A DNA stretch of 11,846 nucleotides, taken from Myxococcales bacterium (GTDB taxonomy: Bacteria > Myxococcota_A > Polyangia > Polyangiales > Polyangiaceae). Position numbers and translations under genes: made by a program. Shown piece after piece: positions 1 to 7,900 of this stretch. The stretch lies in assembly GCA_013298325.1 (NCBI GenBank), contig JAAFHJ010000096.1, forward strand, positions 1-11,846. The letters are read 5' to 3'. The notes beneath the pieces are model-generated. The model did not search any database and was not told the origin of the DNA. It saw only the letters and a list, made by a program, of their open reading frames with translations. The number at the start of each line of letters is the position of its first letter. The first letter of the stretch is position 1.

Positions 1-1
1 C

Positions 2-1048
2 GGCTTCGCCGCAGCTCCCCCCGAATGCCTCGCCACGCCGCAACCGCCGGAGGACGCTGGCGCCTGCCCGAAGCCGGTCGCCGGCGCTCCGGCCCTCCTC
101 CTCAAGATGACGCCTCTGCCGGGGGAGGCGATTTTCGCCGTCACGAGCAAGTACGCGTACGTCATCAGTAAATTGGAGAGCTTTCGTTTCCCACGCGCGC
201 TGATCAGCAACGTAAATGACGGCTCCGTCCTCCCGGAATGTGCGAAAGAACGGCTCCCGATCCTCACCTCAACGCGGGAAAATATTGCGCTTCTGAATGG
301 CGCTTTGTGTGTAGCGGGGGCGTCCGGCATCGACTGCTACCTCGACGCCCGCGACGTCGGCGCACCGGTCCGCGTCGCCCCGAAGCTTGCAGCGGGGATG
401 AGAGCTTTCGGCATTTCAGGGATGGGGGACCGCCTGGCCATCGCCGTCGGCGCTTCTGCCGATACCACGCCATCCGATGCGCTCGTCGGCCCCCCCGAAG
501 GGCCATTCACCACCCCCGCCGGCGCATTTACTCCTTGGACAACCAGCGGAAACTATTGGCGTTACTTTGATGGCGGTCTCGTCACCGTCGGCGCTGAGCG
601 CGGGCAAAACCGAACGGCGCGGCAGCTCGACGCGAAGGGGTGGGCCCGCGAGGTGGTCATCGACGACAGGGCCTCGTCGCCCGCTTTTGATGACCTTCTT
701 CTCATCCAGGTTTCGCCGAGCCGGCTGGCCGGGCGGCGGGCCAAAGTAGTCTTGACGGCCGACACGACGAATTTCGAAAACTTGGCCGACCTCCCCGACA
801 TTCAAGCGTCGGCGTTTGCGCTCTTCGACAGTGAGCCCCGCGTGGCGCTGCGCCGGAAGGTGGTGCCTCCCAACGCCTTCGACCGCATCTATCGCATGGA
901 AGCGGTCGCCAGCGACAACGCGACACAGTTCGATCTCCGCGCCCGATTGGCGTGGCTTCGGTGGACCGTCGACAGGCAACTTGGCATCCTCGGCACGCGC
1001 GACTGCGCCGACGACACCCACCTGTTCGCTACAATTGTTAACTTCTGA
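2..1048 (+). CDS. Unrecognised protein, 3' part of gene (5' end outside window)
   Basis: The frame is open from the first bases of the window to a TGA at 1046-1048, giving 348 residues. The first ATG in view (107) has no clear ribosome binding site, and coding-like sequence with Cys and Pro continues upstream of it, so the true start probably lies to the left. I do not recognise the family. The chain is rich in short beta-like stretches with alternating Gly, Val and Asp, and has cysteines that could pair in an exported protein, for example the two around residues 102 and 111 counted from the ATG at 107. A beta-propeller or similar all-beta extracytoplasmic fold is possible but only a guess. 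The next gene starts 43 bp downstream on the same strand, so the two may be cotranscribed. Confidence is high that it codes and low on function. Confidence 0.75.
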   Translation, partial: GFAAAPPECLATPQPPEDAGACPKPVAGAPALLLKMTPLPGEAIFAVTSKYAYVISKLESFRFPRALISNVNDGSVLPECAKERLPILTSTRENIALLNGALCVAGASGIDCYLDARDVGAPVRVAPKLAAGMRAFGISGMGDRLAIAVGASADTTPSDALVGPPEGPFTTPAGAFTPWTTSGNYWRYFDGGLVTVGAERGQNRTARQLDAKGWAREVVIDDRASSPAFDDLLLIQVSPSRLAGRRAKVVLTADTTNFENLADLPDIQASAFALFDSEPRVALRRKVVPPNAFDRIYRMEAVASDNATQFDLRARLAWLRWTVDRQLGILGTRDCADDTHLFATIVNF

Positions 1049-1091
1049 CACGACCGCTCCCGCTTGCCTTGTCGCGTCAACCGCGTAAGCG

Positions 1092-1646
1092 ATGAAAATG
1101 CGTCGTCTTCTCGCCTCTCTTGCGGCCCTTGCCACCCTGATCCCGGCCGTCGCCCATGCGACGAGCAACTTCCCCGAAATCGTGAAGCGAGAGACCGGCG
1201 CACCCGAACTCCCCTTTTGCGACCTTTGCCATGCGCAGGGGATCACCGGCCGCGGGACGGTCACGACGCCTTTCGGCGTGTATATGCGATCCCAGGGACT
1301 GGTTGCCAACCAATCGAATTCGCTTGTAAAAGCGCTCGCAGCCAACAAGGCGGCTGGGAGCGACGTCGACGGCGATGGCACCGGCGACTGGCAGGAGCTT
1401 TCCGTGGGCCGTGACCCGAACGAAGCCGACACCCCGCCGCCGCCCGTCGTCAAAGATGCCGGCACCGACGCGGGCGCTCAGGATGCAGGCCGGGCCGATG
1501 CCAGCACTGCCGATGCCGGTGAAATTGCCGAAGATCTGAGCAACGGGAACGCCTGTTCCCTCGCCCCCGGTTCCCCGGAAGGGGCGTTCGCCGCCGGAGC
1601 GGTCGCGGTTGCCGGTCTCGTCGCCCGACGGCGTTACCGACGCTAG
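1092..1646 (+). CDS. Exported CxxCH protein with calcium-loop motif and MYXO-CTERM-like anchor
   Basis: The protein has 184 residues. A Sec signal peptide occupies about residues 1-23 (basic MKMRR, hydrophobic core, AHA cleavage motif). A CDLCH motif follows at 43-47, the pattern for covalent heme c attachment. Met65 could be an axial ligand. Residues 91-102 read DVDGDGTGDWQE, a thrombospondin type 3-like calcium loop, followed by GRDPNE. A linker rich in Asp-Ala-Gly spans about 121-143. The C-terminus has Cys155, a Gly/Ala/Val helix (about 164-178) and RRRYRR, matching the layout of MYXO-CTERM sorting tails, which are processed and anchored at the cell surface in myxobacteria. The likely place is therefore the cell surface. 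Whether heme is bound is not certain, since one CxxCH in a short domain could also be a disulphide or metal site. ATG 1098 is an alternative start; neither has a strong ribosome binding site. A terminator lies just downstream. Confidence 0.85.
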   Translation: MKMRRLLASLAALATLIPAVAHATSNFPEIVKRETGAPELPFCDLCHAQGITGRGTVTTPFGVYMRSQGLVANQSNSLVKALAANKAAGSDVDGDGTGDWQELSVGRDPNEADTPPPPVVKDAGTDAGAQDAGRADASTADAGEIAEDLSNGNACSLAPGSPEGAFAAGAVAVAGLVARRRYRR

Positions 1647-1650
1647 CCAC

Positions 1651-1702
1651 AAAAAGAGTCCACCAAACCCTTTTAAAGAGTTTGGTGGACTTTTACCTTT
1701 TT
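1651..1702. terminator. Bidirectional rho-independent terminator
   Basis: A perfect 12-bp stem is formed by 1657-1668 (AGTCCACCAAAC) and 1680-1691 (GTTTGGTGGACT) around an 11-nt loop. On the plus strand it is followed by TTTT and, after three bases, TTTTT. On the minus strand it is followed by CTCTTTTTG. It sits between two convergent genes (stops at 1646 and 1730), so it can end transcription from both sides. Confidence 0.9.
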
Positions 1703-1729
1703 AAAAGCCACTGATATTCAAGTAAAATC

Positions 1730-2608
1730 TCAGCGCTCGTGTCCTCGATGTCCCGCGGGGTGCTTCGCGTGCAGTGCGTCCATTTCGTCCTTGGAGAGGA
1801 TTCCGTCCTTGTCGGAGTCGGCGGCGATGAGGTCGACGCGGAACGGGGCAGGAAGGTCGGCCGGGAGTTCGGTGACTGCGACCTTCCCGTCTTGATTGGC
1901 GTCGAAGCGCTTCACAAAGCCCTCAAACGTCGGCTTCGGGTGGGCGGCTGCGAGTTCGTCCTTCGACAGGACGCCGTCCTTGTTGCTGTCGGCGGCCGCC
2001 AAGCGCTCGCGCATCGGTGCCGGGAGATCGCTCGGGAGTTCGGCGACGGTCACGGTGCCGTCCCCGTTCGCGTCGAGCTTCTTGAGGAAACCGCCGGGGC
2101 CCCCTTCAAAGTGCTTTGCGCCAACGTCGTGGTGGTGCCGGCCGTGTTCGTGGGCTTCATGCTTGGGGGGCGGAAGCGCCGCGAATTCCGCGCGCGTAAC
2201 GGTGCCGTCCTTGTCGGTATCGGCGGAGGCGATCCGCTGGCGAACATGCTCGGGGAGGTCGCTCGGGAGCGTTGCGACCGGGATCTTCCCGTCACCGTCG
2301 GCATCGAGACGGGCGAAATGGGCCTCCTGGCGCTTCTGGTGGGCGGCGGCGAGTTCGCCCGAGGAGAGCACGCCGTCCTTGTCGTTGTCGGCGTCGGCGA
2401 GGTGCCCTCGCATCCGCTCGGGGAGTTCCGCGACCTGCAACTTCCCGTCTTTGTTGCTATCGAAGCGTTCCAAGAACGCCTGATCGCGCTCCTGAGCGCT
2501 GAGGGCAGTCCCAGAGGCCGCGAGCTGATCTTTCGGCGTTTCGCCGGTTCCCGAGCAGGCAACTGCGAGGAGGAAGAGCGGGGCGAGAGCAAAGCGTGCA
2601 GCGTTCAT
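1730..2608 (-). CDS. EF-hand lipoprotein with eight calcium-binding loops
   Basis: The protein has 292 residues. The ATG at 2606-2608 is chosen because AGGAGA precedes it by 5 nt and the product then opens with a lipoprotein signal (basic start, FLLAVAC lipobox, Cys18). An in-frame ATG further upstream (2716) would bury this signal. Eight 12-residue EF-hand loops start at residues 50, 74, 102, 130, 179, 207, 236 and 264, in four pairs. Seven end in the Glu that gives bidentate Ca2+ binding. Loop 3 has Thr113 there and is probably weak. The motif LP-D/E-x-L/M after odd loops and the repeated AAAH after even loops show descent from a duplicated two-hand unit. A His-rich hinge (150-160) separates pairs two and three, and the tail is also His-rich. 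Calcium binding or buffering at the outer face of a membrane is inferred. Partner and role are unknown. Confidence 0.9.
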   Translation of the reverse strand: MNAARFALAPLFLLAVACSGTGETPKDQLAASGTALSAQERDQAFLERFDSNKDGKLQVAELPERMRGHLADADNDKDGVLSSGELAAAHQKRQEAHFARLDADGDGKIPVATLPSDLPEHVRQRIASADTDKDGTVTRAEFAALPPPKHEAHEHGRHHHDVGAKHFEGGPGGFLKKLDANGDGTVTVAELPSDLPAPMRERLAAADSNKDGVLSKDELAAAHPKPTFEGFVKRFDANQDGKVAVTELPADLPAPFRVDLIAADSDKDGILSKDEMDALHAKHPAGHRGHER

Positions 2609-2613
2609 CGAGG

Positions 2614-2619
2614 TCTCCT
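2614..2619 (-). promoter_or_regulatory. Ribosome binding site fixing the EF-hand gene start
   Basis: AGGAGA on the minus strand lies 5 nt upstream of the ATG at 2608. It decides in favour of this start over the in-frame ATG at 2716. Confidence 0.8.
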
Positions 2620-2773
2620 GCGCACAACTGCGGACCGAGCATGAAGCCCGTTCCGGGTGCGCCGTTCGGCAAGCGCGGTGGTGCGCCGCCGTTCGGTGCA
2701 AAGACGAAAGGGCCATCCGAAAGCTTCCGCGTGTTTCCTTTCTTTACGGCGGGTTCTGGGAACTTTTCGGAGA

Positions 2774-2793
2774 GTGACGTCCCGGCGCGTCAC
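2774..2793. repeat. Inverted repeat GTGACG-N8-CGTCAC
   Basis: Perfect 6-bp arms (2774-2779 and 2788-2793) lie about 55 bp upstream of the hybrid kinase start. The placement suits an operator or a small hairpin in the leader. There is no T-run, so it is not a terminator. Confidence 0.4.
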
Positions 2794-2804
2794 GCCACGA
2801 CCGA

Positions 2805-2828
2805 GAACTTCGCCCCCGACGGAAGTTC
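2805..2828. repeat. Inverted repeat GAACTTC-N10-GAAGTTC
   Basis: Perfect 7-bp arms (2805-2811 and 2822-2828) end 20 bp before the kinase ATG. A third GAACTT lies at 2760-2765. It could be an operator or a leader hairpin close to the ribosome binding site. Confidence 0.4.
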
Positions 2829-2848
2829 CTTGCTAGGGCTTGTGGGCG

Positions 2849-4942
2849 ATGCCCGATCGCCAGCGGAAAGAGACGCTTGCCGCCGACGGGCGCGCCGGGA
2901 CAGACCTGCCCGAAGAACGCCTCGGAAACTACCGACCACGGGTCCTCCTTGTTGACGACCAGCCAGAGAATCTCGTTGCACTTCGTGCAGTTGCAGAGAC
3001 ACTGGATGTCGACGCCGTCTGCGCGGAGTCGGGAATGGCGGCCCTGCGCGAACTCCTCCACTCCGATTTTGCGATTATCGTTCTCGATGTTCAAATGCCC
3101 GAACTCGACGGCTTCGAGACGGCCCAGTTGATCAAGTCGCGGGAACGGTCGCGGAACGTCCCGATTCTTTTCTTGACGGCGATCCATCGCGAGGAACGGT
3201 ACGCCCTTCGCGCCTACGGACTCGGCGCTGCCGACTATGTGACCAAGCCGGTCGATGCGGAGGTCTTGCGCGCAAAGCTGAAGGCTTTCGTCGATCTCGA
3301 TCGGGCGCGCGCGCAAATTTCATCGCAAGCCGAACGCCTCCGTGAGGTGGAAAGGGTCGCTTTTCGGCGCCGCGCCGATGCCCGTTTTCGCGCCCTGGCC
3401 GAGACGCTCCCGATTGTTCTCTTCACGGCAGATCGAAACGGAAATGTAACCTACGGGAATGAACGGTTTCGTGGAGCTCATCGCGATGACGACGGCGACG
3501 TTTCAGCGATAGCGTCGCCGGAAGATCAAGATGCATTGCGCGCTGGATTCGCAATTGCACTCTCGTCCAAAATACCGTTTGTTACCGACGTTCGTCTGCG
3601 AATTCCCCGCGCAAGCGACGAACCTGGTTTTCGAGATGCCGATGTCGAAGTCCGCTGGCATCAGCTCCAAATTGCCTGGATCCCGTCCGACGAAGAGACC
3701 GAGCACGAGGGGATGTTCGTCGGGAGCGCCCTCGACGTAGACGATCGGCGAAAAGCCGAGCAGGTGGTCGCCACACAGCGTGCTTGGCTCGAAGGTGAAG
3801 CACGCGGAACAGACCAATTTCTTGCGGTTCTTTCCCACGAACTTCGGACACCACTCAATGCAATGATTGGGTGGACAAAACTGCTTCGTGACGGTGCCCT
3901 TGATCCGGCAAAGGCGAAACGCGCGATCGCGATCGTCGAACGAAACGCGCGGGCACAGGCGCAGCTTGTGAGCGATCTTCTTGATGTTTCTCGGATCAAG
4001 AGCGGGAAGCTCCATCTCGATCGCACGGTCGTTGATCTTGCCGAAGTCGCCCTTGCAGTCGTCGATGACTTCCGACCGGGCGCCGGCGCACGCGACGTTC
4101 GTTTGCGGTTTATTCGCTCTGGCGAAGCGGAGCCCGTGCGTGTCGATGGTGACCGCGGACGACTCGCACAGGTGGTGACCAACCTCGTCGGAAATGCGAT
4201 TAAGTTTGCAAAGAAGGGGGGCCTCGTCGTCGTCTCCTGTTCCCTCCACGGAGATCGCGCGCTCGTCTCTGTGAAGGACGACGGTCCCGGGATTGCGCCG
4301 GAGTTCCTACCCAATCTTTTCGATGCATTCCGCCAAGCCGATGGGTCGACAACACGGGCGACCGGAGGGCTCGGATTGGGGCTTTCGATCGTGAAGAGCC
4401 TCGTCTCTCTCCACGGCGGCGACGTGACCGTGAGTTCGCGGCCGGGGGCTGGATCTGTTTTTGAAGTCTCGCTGCCACGAGCCGCAAGTGCCGCAGAAAC
4501 ACGGGAAAAGCTCTCGACAACGCAAGATCTTCTCGATGCAGAAACTCTCGTCGGTCGCCTGATTCTTGTCGTCGATGACGATCCGGACGGGTGCGCGTTG
4601 ACGACGCTGCTCCTCGCCCGCCACGGTGCTGAAGTTGTCTCGTTTGACAGCGTCGATGCTGCGCTCCGTGCAGTCACCGCGATGGAACGGGAAGGCTCCC
4701 ACTTCGATGCGGTCGTGACCGACCTCGCGATGCCGGGGCGGGACGGCTTTGCGCTGCTTGCCGAGCTGCGAGCGCGCCCAGAAACCAAGCGATTGCCGAT
4801 CATTGCGCTCACTGCGTTTGCCGCAGAAGAGGACCGGCGACGGTGCCTTGAGGCGGGCTTCGAGACCCACATTCCGAAGCCGGTCGACGCGTCAACGCTC
4901 GTACTGGCTCTCGGCGACGCCCTCGACCGGCGTCGCCGCTGA
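2849..4942 (+). CDS. Soluble hybrid histidine kinase, REC-PAS-HisKA-HATPase-REC
   Basis: The protein has 697 residues from ATG 2849, with AGGG about 10 nt upstream; a TTG three codons earlier is less likely. An N-terminal receiver (about 31-150) has acidic Asp36/37, phosphoacceptor Asp80, Thr110 and Lys133. A PAS domain covers about 177-300. The dimerisation domain carries the H-box SHELRTPLN with His330. The ATPase domain has the N-box (Asn449), DDGPG (477-481) and GGLGLGL (506-512). A second receiver (about 570-690) has Asp576-578, Asp625, Thr655 and Lys677. All catalytic residues are present. There is no signal peptide or membrane helix, so it acts in the cytoplasm. Having a receiver first suggests that its activity answers another kinase. 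The gene converges with the large kinase gene (stops 5 bp apart) with no visible terminator. Confidence is high for domain content; the signal sensed is unknown. Confidence 0.95.
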   Translation: MPDRQRKETLAADGRAGTDLPEERLGNYRPRVLLVDDQPENLVALRAVAETLDVDAVCAESGMAALRELLHSDFAIIVLDVQMPELDGFETAQLIKSRERSRNVPILFLTAIHREERYALRAYGLGAADYVTKPVDAEVLRAKLKAFVDLDRARAQISSQAERLREVERVAFRRRADARFRALAETLPIVLFTADRNGNVTYGNERFRGAHRDDDGDVSAIASPEDQDALRAGFAIALSSKIPFVTDVRLRIPRASDEPGFRDADVEVRWHQLQIAWIPSDEETEHEGMFVGSALDVDDRRKAEQVVATQRAWLEGEARGTDQFLAVLSHELRTPLNAMIGWTKLLRDGALDPAKAKRAIAIVERNARAQAQLVSDLLDVSRIKSGKLHLDRTVVDLAEVALAVVDDFRPGAGARDVRLRFIRSGEAEPVRVDGDRGRLAQVVTNLVGNAIKFAKKGGLVVVSCSLHGDRALVSVKDDGPGIAPEFLPNLFDAFRQADGSTTRATGGLGLGLSIVKSLVSLHGGDVTVSSRPGAGSVFEVSLPRAASAAETREKLSTTQDLLDAETLVGRLILVVDDDPDGCALTTLLLARHGAEVVSFDSVDAALRAVTAMEREGSHFDAVVTDLAMPGRDGFALLAELRARPETKRLPIIALTAFAAEEDRRRCLEAGFETHIPKPVDASTLVLALGDALDRRRR

Positions 4943-4947
4943 CAGCA

Positions 4948-7900
4948 TCAGGGCAGAGGGGCGACAGCGAATAGCTCCCCCGAATCGCGACGACGGAGCC
5001 ATTCCGTAAGGATCGCGACGAGTTGGTCGACGTCGACCGGCTTCGTCACATAGTCCGACGCACCGGCCGCAAGGCAGCGCTCGCGGTCGCCAGGCATCGC
5101 CGCTGCGGTGACGGCGATCACGGGAATTGCCCGAAATTCCGGGTCGTTCCGCAACTCAAGCAGCGTCGAAAAGCCGTCCCGTTTCGGCATCATCATGTCG
5201 AGAAGAATCGCATCGGGGGAGGCACCTTCACGCAGGAGTTCGAGGGCGCCATCGCCCGATTCTGAAAACGCAACGCGGACGCCATGGCGCTCTAAGAGGG
5301 CAGTAATCGCAAATACATTGCGAATATCGTCATCCACGACCAACACGCGGCGGCCGGCGAGGCGCGGATCGGTCCCCGGTGTGAGGACGACGTCGGGCGG
5401 GAGTTCCGCGAGGCGCCGGAGAAAGAGTCCGGCCTCGGCAAGGACGGTCGGGCTCGATCCATGTGCAATATACACACTTACCTCACGGCTGCGGAGTGCC
5501 CCGATGAGGTCGGCGTCCGGGTCGGTCCAACCAGGCTCGCTTGGCTCCTGTGGAATTGGGCCCGCCGTCTCTTCCAGTACGTTTGCGGAAGTGAAGAAGA
5601 CAACAGCTCGTATTCCGAGGAGATTATCCTCGTCGTTTGCGGTCCCCGTGAGACGGCGGTGGAGCAGTGAGCGCCCTATCGCCGTTGGGTGGAAACCGGA
5701 GCGGACCGCGGCCGTTGCGAGCGGGGCAGCTGCGCCGGCAGGGGGATCGATCAAAAGAATTCCGAGCGGCCCTTCGGGGGAGTTCCCCTCGTCGCCAAAC
5801 GCAGCGCGCCACAGCGGGCGCCCGTCGCGCGGGCCCCGGAACGGAACGAGCGTGCCGGCGAGCGACCATTCAAAGAGGCTTCGACCGTCGGTGCCAGCAA
5901 CCGGGCGGGCGGTCGCGGCGGCACCTTGCAAGGGGCTGTCGGAACGAACCCGTACAAGTGTCGACGACGATCGTGGAGTGCGCGCGCTCGGCGGCGCTTG
6001 CGGGCCCACCGCGTCTCGCGACGCCATCAGAGGCTTCGAGGGCGTCGCGTGCGACGCTTCCAACAGCAAATTCGATGGGCTCACCGTCTCGTGTGATGGA
6101 AGCTCCTGCACGACCGGGGCCGCGATTTCGGCGCGAATCGCGCTCCCCCCGTGGCCGTCGGAGTCCCGTTCGTACAGTTCGCGGGGGAGGCGCACGCAGA
6201 AGAGAGAGCCACGACGCCCATCGCCGTCGCGCCCATCGCCCGCCTGACTCCGGACGAGTCGAATGGTGCCCCCGAGGAGCGTGGCCAACTGACGGCTGAT
6301 CGAGAGTCCGAGGCCGGTCCCCCCGTAGGCGCGGCTGGTACTTCCGTCCCCTTGCCGGAAGGGTTCAAAGATCAACTCTTGTTGATTGGCGGGAATGCCG
6401 ATTCCCGTATCTTCGACGGTTGCAACAAATACATTTTCCTGCGCCGACATACGCACACACACGCCACCTTCATGCGTAAATTTCAGCGCATTCCCAACGA
6501 GATTGGTGAGAATTTGCCGGAGCCTGGACACGTCGGTCACGACCTCCCCCTCCCGGGCAACGACGACTTCGAAGGTGAGGTTTTTCTCGCGCGCCATCAC
6601 GGAGAAGGTCCCTTCGAGGGTGCTCGCGAGCGCAGAGACGGTGATCGGCGCGACATGAACGTCTAGCCGTCCCGCCTCGATTTTGGAGAGGTCGAGAACA
6701 TCATCAATCAGGCGAAGCAGATCGATACCCGCTGTGTAGATTGTCCGGAGGTAGTCGACCTGTCTTTCGCTCATATTTCCGTCTTTGTTCTCGACGAGAA
6801 TCTTCGAAAGAATGAGCTGGCTATTTAGGGGCGTCCTTAGCTCGTGGGAAACGTTCGCAAGGAACTCGGATTTGATGCGGGAGACCTTTTCGAGCTGCTC
6901 CGCTTTGGAACCAAGCTCGGCACGCGCCGCTTCGAGTTCTTTGTTCTTTCGCTCGTATTCATTATTTTGCGCGGTAAGAAGCTGAGCCTTCTCCTCCAGC
7001 TCTTCATTGAGTGAGTAGAGTTCTTGCTGCTGCACGCGAAGCAACTTTTCTGAATGAGTAAGCTCTGCGCGCTGGTCTTCGAGCGTGACATTGGCCTCTT
7101 GAAGCTGATGACCACGAGCGATAAGTTCATCCGTATGGCGTTTGAGTTCCTCCGAAAGCACCTGGGCGGCGGCAAGTGCACGGCGGAGCGCCTCCTGGGT
7201 GCGGAAGGCGCGGAGGGCAAGCCCCAACGGCTCTGCCGTGCGACGAAGGAGCTCCTCTGCGCGGTGGGCGAGCGGGGTGGTAACGCCGACCTCGAGGACG
7301 CCAAAGGTTTCGTTTTCAAAACGGGCCGCCACGAGCGCAACTGCTCGAAGTGTAACGATTCCAGTGCCGGTCAGGACCGTCCCCAAATCGCCGCCATCTC
7401 GCACAATTGGCTTCCCGTCGCGGGCAACCGCGCCGACGAGGCCCTCGCCGTAGGCGATCCGTCGTGGGAGCTTTTCATCATCGGCGAACGCCCACCGGCG
7501 CTCGAGGGCTTTTCCATCGTCTTCCCCACGAACAAAGAGGGTTCCCTGGCTCGCACCGAGCGTAAGGACCAGCGGGGAAAGTACCTTTTCGCCCAGCTCT
7601 TCGAGGGTTGCGCACTCCTGTAGCCATACAGAAATCTTTGCGAGTTCCTCCTGAATCCAATCATGTTCTTCAGAAATCGCTCGGGCGGATGCGAGCTGAG
7701 AAGCCATGTCATTGAAGGCGCGCGCAAGAGACGTGGCTTCGTCGTCGCCGCGGATCGGGATCCGTTCATCAAAACGCCCTTCGCCGATGCGTCTCGCCGC
7801 AAGCGCGAGCTCGCCGAGCGGACCGGTGATGCTCTTGGAAAGAATGATTCCGACGGCCAAGAAGAGGACAATGCTGCCGAAAGCGGCGACGAACACCACC

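Larger units (their letters stand above)
2609..2848. other. Divergent intergenic region (EF-hand lipoprotein / hybrid kinase)
   Basis: This 240-bp stretch must hold the promoters of both diverging genes. I see no convincing gene in it and no textbook sigma-70 or sigma-54 pair that I would place. It contains a near-direct repeat of GTGCGCCG...GTTCGG (2657-2669 and 2681-2696, the second copy with a 3-bp insertion) and the dyads listed separately near the kinase start. Confidence 0.6.

Noticed and set aside
416..1465. Open frame of 349 codons on the minus strand across the first two genes
   Set aside because: It spans two genes and their gap, has no recognisable motif, and the plus-strand proteins have clear features such as a signal peptide and CxxCH.
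1739..2644. Open frame of 301 codons opposite the EF-hand gene with repeated Val-Gly-rich units
   Set aside because: The repeats simply mirror the EF-hand repeats on the other strand, and there is no ribosome binding site or known domain.
2657..2696. Two similar GTGCGCCG...GTTCGG stretches
   Set aside because: The copies are short, GC-rich and differ by a 3-bp insertion. I cannot separate them from background in this composition.
2609..2716. N-terminal extension of the EF-hand protein from the ATG at 2716
   Set aside because: It would place 36 residues before a clear lipoprotein signal, and the ATG at 2608 has a good ribosome binding site.
3661..4872. Long open frame on the minus strand (about 403 codons) opposite the soluble kinase gene
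   Set aside because: The product is rich in Arg, Ser and Thr with no domain, and lies entirely over a kinase gene with intact motifs. It is a high-GC shadow frame.
4943..4947. Terminator between the two convergent kinase genes
   Set aside because: Only 5 bp separate the stops, and no hairpin with a T-run is visible around them.
5108..6247. Open frame of 379 codons on the plus strand inside the large kinase gene
   Set aside because: It is a Ser/Arg/Pro-rich shadow of the receiver and linker region of the kinase, with no independent signals.
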